A DNA stretch of 8,016 nt, from the NCBI GenBank assembly GCA_023428185.1, contig JAEYYZ010000167.1:1-8016 (forward strand), written 5' to 3'. The stretch comes from Actinomycetes bacterium. Its GTDB lineage: Bacteria; Actinomycetota; Actinomycetes; Actinomycetales; Demequinaceae. Positions 1 through 5,117 of the stretch are shown piece by piece; positions within the stretch are counted from its first letter, which is position 1; each line of letters begins with the position of its first letter. The notes below the pieces were generated by a model that did not search any database, was not told where the DNA came from, and was given only the letters and a program-made list of their open reading frames with translations. The translations under genes and the position numbers were made by a program.

Positions 1-6
1 AGAGGG

Positions 7-219
7 CTATTGAGAGCTTGCTGCTTCGGTGCGGGCCTTGGTGGCCGCGTACTGGCGCTGAATGTACGCCTCGAGTTCTGAAGACTCCACGCGCCATTGA
101 CTGCGGCCGCCCACTTGGATCGCGGGCAGATCACCGCTGCGCACCAAGGCGTAGGCCTGGGGGGAGGAGATGTTGAGAATCTCCTGCACATCAACGAGCG
201 TGAGAAAGCGCTGATCCAT
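7..219 (-). CDS. Small excisionase/MerR-like helix-turn-helix DNA-binding protein
   Basis: A 70-residue protein made almost entirely of one winged-helix domain of the excisionase/MerR type. The HTH covers about residues 6-30 (FLTLVDVQEILNIS, then the recognition helix QAYALVRSGDLPAI). It is followed by a wing (QVGGRSQWRV) and a last helix (SSELEAYIQRQY), with a short polar tail. The family binds DNA, as transcriptional regulators or architectural factors; no target can be read here. The ATG at 219 was chosen because the domain starts directly after it. The frame stays open to 390, but that extension is Cys/Arg/Ser-rich, unlike any domain, and would run into the divergent gene's start. The Shine-Dalgarno is weak (CAGGG just upstream). 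The gene is divergent from the SAF/CpaE-like genes and may regulate them; that is inference from position. DNA binding is likely; the target is unknown. Confidence 0.85.
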   Translation of the reverse strand: MDQRFLTLVDVQEILNISSPQAYALVRSGDLPAIQVGGRSQWRVESSELEAYIQRQYAATKARTEAASSQ

Positions 220-256
220 ACCCTGATTCTCGCATGCGTCGCCAAGCGAGCGGCAG

Positions 257-265
257 TTATCCACA
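257..265 (+). promoter_or_regulatory. Perfect DnaA-box sequence (TTATCCACA)
   Basis: The nonamer TTATCCACA matches the classic DnaA-box consensus TTATNCACA exactly. It lies in the 110 bp region between the divergent HTH gene and the SAF-domain gene. It sits just upstream of the candidate promoter of the SAF gene, and its complement contributes a GATAAC -10-like element facing the HTH gene. Only one copy was seen, and dnaA, dnaN and recF are absent, so this is not an origin of replication. A regulatory or DnaA-titrating role is inference, and a 9-mer can also occur by chance. Confidence 0.45.
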
Positions 266-272
266 GTTCGAG

Positions 273-301
273 TTGGCAGGACTTGTTGGATTCGGCAAGA
301 T
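273..301 (+). promoter_or_regulatory. Candidate promoter for the SAF/CpaE-like genes
   Basis: A -35-like TTGGCA (273-278, one mismatch to TTGACA) is followed after 17 bp by a -10-like CAAGAT (296-301, three of six consensus bases). Transcription would begin near 308, leaving a leader of about 22 nt that contains the strong ribosome binding site of the SAF gene. The spacing is ideal but the -10 is poor, so this is a candidate only. Confidence 0.3.
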
Positions 302-314
302 GGCGAGCAACATC

Positions 315-322
315 GGAGGGGG
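315..322 (+). promoter_or_regulatory. Shine-Dalgarno site of the SAF-domain gene
   Basis: GGAGGGGG lies 7 nt upstream of the ATG at 330. It is the strongest ribosome binding site in this region and selects the 330 start over the in-frame ATGs at 234 and 300, which have no comparable site. Confidence 0.7.
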
Positions 323-329
323 AAGTCCC

Positions 330-959
330 ATGAATGACACTCACGGACCGGTTGCGGGCCGCTTGCGTAGGCCCACGTGGCGCGACCCACGCCTTCTCAT
401 TGGGCTCTTGCTCATCGCCTTGTCGGTAGTGGCGGTGAGCATCATCGTCTCTAGTGCCGATCGCACCACTGAGTTCTACGCTGCGAAGGAAACGCTCACG
501 CCAGGGACAGTGGTGGAGAGATCTCACTTTGTGGTGGTAGCGGCTCGCATCAGCGGCAAAACGTATTTGGCGGCTGACTCAGAACCCTGGGGACAGGTAG
601 TCACTCGCGTGGTAGACGCAGGGGAACTTATCCCCGCCACATCCCTTGCATCGCGTGAGGACTTTGATGGCCGACCCGTCGCGGTACAAAGCGCACTTCC
701 GCTCGCGGAGGGCATCGGGCCCGGCGCGTTAGTCGACGTGTACCTCACTGTCGAAGGAACGGACGGGAGGCCTCAAACCTCGCAAGTCGGTGCGTCGCTG
801 GTGGTCGACCAAGTCACCCGTGATGATTCGGCATTCGGCTCGCGCACTGGAGAGACCGTGTATCTGGTCGTGCCAGCGAGGGACGTGGCGCGCTTCCTCG
901 AAGCTCTCGCTTCAGAAGGGGAGGTCTCCGTGGTGGGCCTCCCAGGGCCGGGGGAGTAA
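330..959 (+). CDS. Membrane-anchored SAF-domain protein, CpaB/FlgA-like
   Basis: A 209-residue protein. It has a basic N-terminal cytoplasmic stretch (RLRRPTWRDPR, residues 11-21), one transmembrane helix (about 22-43) and an extracytoplasmic SAF domain (about 47-100; features FYAAKETLTPGTVVERS and VVDAGELIPATSL). A second beta-rich region (about 106-205; VAVQSALPLAEGIGPGALVDVYLT) resembles the RcpC/CpaB part. In pilus systems CpaB is a periplasmic assembly protein; FlgA is the flagellar P-ring chaperone. Gram-positive actinobacteria have no secretin to partner, so the role here is unclear. The start at 330 is set by a GGAGGGGG site. The stop overlaps the next gene's start (TAATG), so the SAF and CpaE-like proteins are very likely made together and may interact. 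The protein is shorter than typical CpaB. Family assignment is good; function is unknown. Confidence 0.85.
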   Translation: MNDTHGPVAGRLRRPTWRDPRLLIGLLLIALSVVAVSIIVSSADRTTEFYAAKETLTPGTVVERSHFVVVAARISGKTYLAADSEPWGQVVTRVVDAGELIPATSLASREDFDGRPVAVQSALPLAEGIGPGALVDVYLTVEGTDGRPQTSQVGASLVVDQVTRDDSAFGSRTGETVYLVVPARDVARFLEALASEGEVSVVGLPGPGE

Positions 960-961
960 TG
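957..961 (+). promoter_or_regulatory. TAATG stop/start overlap (translational coupling)
   Basis: The TAA stop of the SAF gene (957-959) shares its last base with the ATG of the CpaE-like gene (959-961). GGGGAG (951-956), just upstream and inside the SAF coding sequence, can serve as ribosome binding site. This arrangement is typical of translational re-initiation and implies coordinated production of the two proteins. Confidence 0.75.
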
Positions 962-2188
962 CCGCTCGGCGTCATTATTGCGGTACGCGGCGCGCGTGAG
1001 AGCGCCATTGCTTCGGCCATCGGTGCAGACAAGCGCCTCACAGTGGCGCGGCGGTGCGCTGACCTCACGGAAGCCCTTGCCGCTGCCGAAGCTGGTCTCG
1101 GCTCGGTCGTCATCGTCTCGGAGCAGCCTCACCTCGACCGCGCAGTGATCGCTCTCTTTGCCACCGCAGGCGTGGCCATTTTGGGTGTCCCAGGTAGCCC
1201 CGATGCGGCGGATCACTTGAGATCGCTCGGTATAGAAGAACTGCTGGCGCCCACGGCCGACGCCAAGGAGGTGGCCGCCGCCGCAGTGGACGCCGCGAGC
1301 AAGGCTCCAGAACATGAAGCCCCCAGGGCGCTGGCGCCATTCACTCCCGGACGGGAGGGCAAGATCGTGGCGGTCTGGGGTCCTACCGGAGCGCCGGGGC
1401 GCACCACGATCGCCGTGAATATTGCGGCGGAACTCGCGGGACCACACGAGGTGATGCTCGTGGATGCGGATACCTACGGCGGTGCGGTGGCGCAAGCGTT
1501 CGCTTCACTCGATGAAGCTCCGGGCCTCGCGGCTCTGGCCCGCGCCTCCCTTCATGGGACCCTGAGTGATCACGCCGTCGAGCGCCACGCCCTGACTTTC
1601 GCGCCACATTTGCGAGTGCTCACCGGAATCACGCGGGCCGAACGCTGGCCTGAACTTTCTCAAGTCGCCCTTGACCCCGTGTGGAAGCAACTGCGTCGCC
1701 ACGCAGACATCACGGTGATCGACTGCGGATTCAGCATTGAGCAAGATGAGGCGCTTCAGTACGACACTCGCGCACCGCAACGCAACGGTGCCACCTTGTC
1801 CGCACTGGCTCACGCCGATGCGGTAGTGGTGGTGGGTTCTGCCGAACCGTTGGGCGTGCAGCGGCTCGTCAACGCGCTCGCGTCTCTCGACCACATCCTT
1901 CCTCCTGCCCAAACTCCACGGATGGTAGTGGTGAACAGGGTGCGCGCATCGGTGGCAGGCTCGCGTCCGCGTGAAGCCGTGGCCGATGCCTTGCGGCGGT
2001 ATTCGGGCGTGGACAGGGTGTGGACGGTGGATTACGACGCGCGCTCGTGCGACGCTGCCACGCTGGCGGGTCAGTCCCTCAGGGAACGAGCACCTCGCTC
2101 CGCAGCGCGCAAAGCCATCCAGCAACTCGCGACCGCCGCCTACGCCACTGTGCACGCAGACTCACCACAACTGGCCCATAGCCACTAG
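959..2188 (+). CDS. CpaE/MinD-like P-loop protein with degenerate Walker A
   Basis: A 409-residue protein with a receiver-like N-terminal domain (about 1-110), an Ala-rich linker (about 105-133) and a MinD/ParA-like P-loop domain (about 134-400). The receiver-like domain has Ser where a phospho-acceptor Asp would sit (VVIVSEQP, 50-57), so it is probably a pseudo-receiver. Walker A is GPTGAPGRTT (141-150). Set against KGGxGK[ST], the signature lysine is Thr and the P-loop lysine is Arg. Walker A' (MLVDADTYGG, 166-175) and the Walker B strand (ITVIDCGF, 251-258) are recognisable. A stretch after Walker B (EQDEALQYDTRAPQRNGATL, 261-280) looks like a subfamily signature. CpaE proteins localise Tad pili, and Mycobacterium tuberculosis Ssd is a CpaE-like protein linked to septum placement. 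No tad gene follows here. It is probably a membrane-associated partner of the SAF protein; ATP hydrolysis is doubtful. Confidence 0.85.
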   Translation: MPLGVIIAVRGARESAIASAIGADKRLTVARRCADLTEALAAAEAGLGSVVIVSEQPHLDRAVIALFATAGVAILGVPGSPDAADHLRSLGIEELLAPTADAKEVAAAAVDAASKAPEHEAPRALAPFTPGREGKIVAVWGPTGAPGRTTIAVNIAAELAGPHEVMLVDADTYGGAVAQAFASLDEAPGLAALARASLHGTLSDHAVERHALTFAPHLRVLTGITRAERWPELSQVALDPVWKQLRRHADITVIDCGFSIEQDEALQYDTRAPQRNGATLSALAHADAVVVVGSAEPLGVQRLVNALASLDHILPPAQTPRMVVVNRVRASVAGSRPREAVADALRRYSGVDRVWTVDYDARSCDAATLAGQSLRERAPRSAARKAIQQLATAAYATVHADSPQLAHSH

Positions 2189-2269
2189 CCGCACGCTCAA
2201 ACTCCCTGCAACGAGTGTTCGTCCGCGCGTCGCGCCGTCCACTTGGGCGCGTGGGGTGAGACTGGCCCT
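2189..2269. other. Intergenic gap with a weak GC hairpin
   Basis: 81 bp separate the CpaE-like gene from the DUF6912-like gene. A six-pair stem (CGCGCC 2231-2236 with GGCGCG 2246-2251, 9 nt loop) is the only structure seen, and no T-tract follows. No convincing promoter was found, so the downstream gene may be read from the same transcript. Confidence 0.3.
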
Positions 2270-2701
2270 ATGAGGGTCTACATCCCAGCCACCGTGACGG
2301 AACTCGCTCTGCAAACCTCCGGCAAGTGGGAACCCGTCCATGGGTACGCCGCCACCGAAGAACTCGCCGCCGCCGCACCCGACCTGGACGAGGAAGAACT
2401 CGCTGAACTCGCCATCGACTACGCAGCGGAAGCATCGGCTGAATCGTTGGGATCCGCACTGCGCGTCGTCATCGCCGCCGACTTCTCCAGGGCAGACGTA
2501 AGCCGAGACCCTGACCGCGGCCTCGCGGCGGTCACCATTACCGGCAAACTCCAGCCCAGCGCCGTCGCATGCGTATTGATGGATGAGGACGATGCCGCGG
2601 CCGACATTGCCGCAGCCCGGGCAGGTGACCACGAGGCTAAGGAGCGCCTCGAAGAGCGCAGTTTGCTGTGGTTTGACTTGGGCGAACTCACCGACCGTTA
2701 G
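2270..2701 (+). CDS. DUF6912-like actinobacterial protein of unknown function
   Basis: A 143-residue, strongly acidic soluble protein with no signal peptide or membrane helix. The opening MRVYIPAT and the closing LLWFDLGEL resemble, from memory, the actinobacterial DUF6912 family, which starts MRVY[IV]PAT and ends with an (E)LLW-type motif. Between them are an Ala/Glu-rich helical stretch (about 28-61), a strand-rich core (ALRVVIAADF, about 64-73; LAAVTITGKLQPSAVACVLM, about 85-104) and an acidic Ala-rich region (DEDDAAADIAAARAGDHEAK). The ATG at 2270 was chosen over an in-frame TTG at 2243 because the family begins at this Met and GGTGAG (2255-2260) precedes it at about 9 nt. The function of the family is not known to me. 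It lies 81 bp behind the CpaE-like gene, which may be only incidental. Confidence 0.72.
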   Translation: MRVYIPATVTELALQTSGKWEPVHGYAATEELAAAAPDLDEEELAELAIDYAAEASAESLGSALRVVIAADFSRADVSRDPDRGLAAVTITGKLQPSAVACVLMDEDDAAADIAAARAGDHEAKERLEERSLLWFDLGELTDR

Positions 2702-2873
2702 GCCCTCTTGCCACATACCAGGGCATACGGGTGGCCGGTGGCGGGCTCAGCGGATCCGACAATTGACGGATTTCTTTGTGCTCGGGGTAAGGCACCTGCT
2801 AGGTTCGCGGCAAGAGCCCTGGGAGCGCGGTCGCCAGTACGGTTCAACGTGCAAGCCGATCGAGGAGCCCAGA
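2702..2873. other. 172 bp intergenic region before the surface-protein gene
   Basis: The region holds a weak hairpin directly after the upstream stop (GCCCT 2702-2706 with AGGGC 2720-2724, 13 nt loop, no T-tract). It also has promoter-like pieces: TTGACG at 2763-2768, and a -10-like TAGGTT at 2800-2805 that could pair with a poor -35 TTTGTG at 2775-2780. If the latter is used, the leader would be about 60 nt. No known riboswitch was recognised. The gap is long enough for the surface-protein gene to have its own promoter. Confidence 0.35.
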
Positions 2874-2876
2874 GTG
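2862..2876 (+). promoter_or_regulatory. Shine-Dalgarno and GTG start of the surface-protein gene
   Basis: GAGGAG (2862-2867) lies 6 nt before the GTG at 2874-2876. The alternative in-frame ATG at 2898 has no good ribosome binding site. The GTG start gives a signal peptide with a longer basic n-region (HPHRK...R), which is acceptable for Sec export. Starting at 2898 would also leave a usable signal peptide, so this site decides the start. Confidence 0.65.
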
Positions 2877-5117
2877 AGCCAGCATCCCCACCGCAAGATG
2901 TCCGCCCGGGCTATGGTGAGCGCCCTGGCGCTCGTAGCGGTGACACTGATCGCACTGCCCGCATCCGCCGCCGTAGACCACGTAGCGGACACCATTGCGG
3001 TGGGCGCGGCACCAGCGGGAATGGCGCTCTCGCCCGATGGTTCGCGCTTGTACGTCGCCAACGTCAGCGCGAGCAGCATCTCTGTCATCGATACTGCTAC
3101 GCAGACTGTGACGGACACCATTGTCATCGGAGATCCGACCCTACTCACGCTTTCGCCTGACGGGTCCAGGCTTTTTGTCGCTCAGTTGACCTCGCCTGAA
3201 GTCATCATTATCGACACTGCCACCCACGCAGTTGAAGCGGCGGCACCGGTGAATGGGGACTCCGCATCCATGGTGGTGGTTTCCCCTGACGGAAACACGT
3301 TGTACGTGAGCGGCTACTTCAGTGCCGACATTTCTGTGGTGGCGGTGAACACCGCCACCCTCACCGACACTATCCCGGCGGGAAGTGAACCTTTGGGTCT
3401 CGCGCTCACCAGTGACGGTGCGACCCTCTATGTAGGAGATGGGAGCGGATCCGCTCTGCGGGTCATTGACACAGCCAGCTCCACGGTGACCGCTACGGTC
3501 GCGTTGCCCGCGGATCCACACTTCGTGGCCTTGTCTCCAGACGAGCACACCTTGTATGTAGGAAGTCCCGACGCGAACAGTGTGTACGTGGTGGACACGT
3601 CCACTCTCACAGTGACCTCGACGTGGGCAGCAGGGGGGCAACCCTTCGGTATCGCGGTGTCGCCCGATGGCTCTACGGTCTATGTGGCCAATCGCACCAC
3701 CAACTCTTTGTCCGTGATCGACGCGGATACCGGCACGTTCGTTGCCAACATCCCTGTCGGTAACTCTCCGTTCTGGATCGAAATGGTTCCCGACGGATAC
3801 ACGCTTTACCTTTCCAACTTTGACTCGGATACCGTCTCGGTACTCGAGCAGACTCCCGGTGCACCCCAAGCACCCACCTCCTTCACGGCGACGCCAGGCG
3901 ACAGTGAGGTGGACCTCACGTGGGTTGCTCCTATCGATACGGGCACACTTCCTGTCACGGATTACGTGGTGGAGTACAAGGCGTCCAGCGATAGCACATG
4001 GGTTGCCTTTGCCGATGGTGTTTCGACTGGGCTGTCCGCGACCGTAACGGGATTGACGAACGGCACCGAGTATGACTTCAGAGTGGCTGCGGTCAACACA
4101 CTGGGCACCGGTGTGCTGAGTGAAGTGCAGCCTGCCATTCCGTTCACTACGCCCGATGCCCCTACAGCTTTGACGTCTACGCCGGGCGATTCCGAGGTGG
4201 CGCTGTCGTGGACTCCTGGGAGTGACGGTGGCAGGCCCGTCACGGACTACATTGTGGAGTTCAAGGAGGCCAGCGACAGCACCTGGGCAGTGTTCGCTGA
4301 TGGGGTCTCGGCTGGGGCGTCGGCGACTGTGACAGGTCTGGTCAATGGCACCGAGTATGACTTCAGAGTGTCCGCTCGGACCGTGGCGGGCGACAGCCCT
4401 AGCAGCGGTCCAGTGGCGGCCATGCCCGCGACCGTTCCGGCTGCCCCCACGGGATTGGCAGTCACGTCAAGTGCTCAACAGGTCGCACTGAACTGGACTG
4501 CGCCGGGCGACACTGGCGGATCTGCCATCACCGACTACCTAGTCGAGTACAAGGCGTCCAGCAGCGGTACGTGGCTGATCTTCGCTGATGGGGTCTCGGC
4601 TGGGGCGTCGGCGACGGTGACGGGTCTGGTCAATGGCACCGCGTATGACTTCAGGGTCTCGGCGACCAACTCGGCCGGTACGGGAATCCCCAGCGCCCAG
4701 GTGAGCGCCGCACCCATGACGGTGCCCGGTGCCCCTACGGGTCCTGTGGCCACGCCAGGTGACGGCCAGGTTGGCTTGGCATGGTCCGCGCCCGCTGACA
4801 ATGGCGGCAGCCCCATCACCGACTACGTGATCGAGTACCGACTGATGGGTAGTGGCCCGTGGCTCGTGTTTGCTGACGGGGTGTCCGCTGCGACCAGCGC
4901 GACCGTCACCGGACTTACCGACGGCAAGGCATACGAGTTCCGGGTGACGGCCGTCAATGCCGAGGGTCCTGGTGCCACCAGCACTGTGGTGTCAGCATCG
5001 GCCAGCGCACTCGCGACCACCGGCACTGAGCCCCGTCACGCGATCTTGTTGGCGCTACTGCTTGCGGCCGCAGGCGTCGCGCTACTCGTGGGGCGGCGGC
5101 GCTTTACCGTCCAGTAG
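2874..5117 (+). CDS. Sortase-anchored surface protein: YVTN beta-propeller plus four FN3 domains
   Basis: A 747-residue secreted protein. A Sec signal peptide covers about residues 1-32 (HRKMSAR basic region, AMVSALALVAVTLIAL core, ASA cleavage site). Residues 34-326 form seven repeats of the YVTN/YncE type (SPDGSRLYVAN...SVIDTAT), enough for one closed seven-blade propeller. Four fibronectin type III domains of about 95-96 residues follow (about 329-426, 427-520, 521-616, 617-708), each with the APT...W...TDY.VEY...VTGL.(N/D)G..Y.FRV pattern. The C terminus has LATTG (713-717), a hydrophobic helix (723-739) and a basic tail (RRRFTVQ). This is a cell-wall sorting signal of the LAxTG type used by actinobacterial class E sortases. 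No catalytic domain is seen, so adhesion, matrix binding or a structural envelope role is likely. The gene's end overlaps hisN on the opposite strand by 14 bp. Architecture is clear; the ligand is unknown. Confidence 0.92.
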   Translation: MSQHPHRKMSARAMVSALALVAVTLIALPASAAVDHVADTIAVGAAPAGMALSPDGSRLYVANVSASSISVIDTATQTVTDTIVIGDPTLLTLSPDGSRLFVAQLTSPEVIIIDTATHAVEAAAPVNGDSASMVVVSPDGNTLYVSGYFSADISVVAVNTATLTDTIPAGSEPLGLALTSDGATLYVGDGSGSALRVIDTASSTVTATVALPADPHFVALSPDEHTLYVGSPDANSVYVVDTSTLTVTSTWAAGGQPFGIAVSPDGSTVYVANRTTNSLSVIDADTGTFVANIPVGNSPFWIEMVPDGYTLYLSNFDSDTVSVLEQTPGAPQAPTSFTATPGDSEVDLTWVAPIDTGTLPVTDYVVEYKASSDSTWVAFADGVSTGLSATVTGLTNGTEYDFRVAAVNTLGTGVLSEVQPAIPFTTPDAPTALTSTPGDSEVALSWTPGSDGGRPVTDYIVEFKEASDSTWAVFADGVSAGASATVTGLVNGTEYDFRVSARTVAGDSPSSGPVAAMPATVPAAPTGLAVTSSAQQVALNWTAPGDTGGSAITDYLVEYKASSSGTWLIFADGVSAGASATVTGLVNGTAYDFRVSATNSAGTGIPSAQVSAAPMTVPGAPTGPVATPGDGQVGLAWSAPADNGGSPITDYVIEYRLMGSGPWLVFADGVSAATSATVTGLTDGKAYEFRVTAVNAEGPGATSTVVSASASALATTGTEPRHAILLALLLAAAGVALLVGRRRFTVQ
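2973..3851 (+). repeat. Seven YVTN-type propeller blades
   Basis: The blade core recurs seven times with about 40 residues between repeats: SPDGSRLYVAN, SPDGSRLFVAQ, SPDGNTLYVSG, TSDGATLYVGD, SPDEHTLYVGS, SPDGSTVYVAN and VPDGYTLYLSN. Each is followed by a [IV]x[VI][VI]DT-like strand, which is altered in blades 3 and 7. The blades are well diverged at DNA level, so this is an old array, in contrast to the FN3 units downstream. Confidence 0.85.
4293..4372 (+). repeat. 80 bp near-identical direct repeat, copy A (in FN3 unit 2)
   Basis: This copy matches 4581-4660 at 75 of 80 positions by direct reading, with the first 35 bases identical. The copies are 288 bp apart, exactly one FN3 unit of 96 codons, so recombination between them would remove or add a whole domain in frame. 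Confidence 0.85.
4581..4660 (+). repeat. 80 bp near-identical direct repeat, copy B (in FN3 unit 3)
   Basis: The partner of 4293-4372. The five differences are single substitutions with no gap. Two of them are synonymous third-position changes within Thr codons. The match falls off on both sides, so the conserved block is smaller than the domain, as expected from gene conversion or strong constraint on this segment. Confidence 0.85.
5010..5114 (+). other. C-terminal LAxTG cell-wall sorting signal
   Basis: The last 35 codons encode LATTG, a short polar spacer (TEPRH), a hydrophobic segment of about 17 residues (AILLALLLAAAGVALLV) and a positively charged end (GRRRF). This is the standard tripartite layout of a sortase substrate. 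Ala in place of Pro matches the LAxTG motif known for class E sortases of high-GC actinobacteria. No sortase gene is in the window. Confidence 0.8.

Larger units (their letters stand above)
3858..4998 (+). repeat. Four tandem fibronectin type III units
   Basis: Four consecutive units of about 288 bp, starting near 3858, 4152, 4434 and 4722. They share the protein pattern AP(T)...GD..V.L.W..P.D.G..(I/V)TDY.(V/I)E(Y/F)...(T/P)W..FADGVS...SATVTGL. The FADGVS-to-SATVTGL segment is nearly invariant in all four, which is unusual for FN3 domains and points to recent duplication or gene conversion. Confidence 0.88.

Noticed and set aside
773..1495. Long antisense open frame (240 codons) opposite the SAF and CpaE-like genes
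   Set aside because: The translation is rich in Arg, His and Gly with no domain pattern. It is the usual open antisense frame of high-GC coding DNA.
1505..2155. Antisense open frame of 216 codons opposite the CpaE-like gene
   Set aside because: His/Arg/Cys-rich composition with no recognisable motif; the sense strand encodes a clear P-loop protein.
2763..2791. TTGACG as a -35 box with a -10 17 bp later
   Set aside because: The hexamer at the right distance (GGTAAG) is a poor -10; the better TAGGTT is about 31 bp away, too far to pair with it.
2705..2816. 8 bp inverted repeat CTCTTGCC / GGCAAGAG about 97 bp apart
   Set aside because: Too short and too far apart to distinguish from chance; the match does not extend.
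2583..2873. N-terminal extension of the surface-protein frame back to 2583
   Set aside because: It overlaps the DUF6912-like gene, lacks a signal peptide at its start, and the GTG at 2874 has a strong Shine-Dalgarno directly before the exported domain.
3141..3869. Long antisense open frame (242 codons) opposite the propeller
   Set aside because: Its apparent repeats mirror the propeller blades on the other strand, and there is no ribosome binding site or family resemblance.
5063..5072. Palindrome TGCGGCCGCA near the surface-protein 3' end
   Set aside because: It lies in Ala-rich coding sequence of the sorting-signal helix, has no loop or T-tract, and such GC palindromes are common at this base composition.
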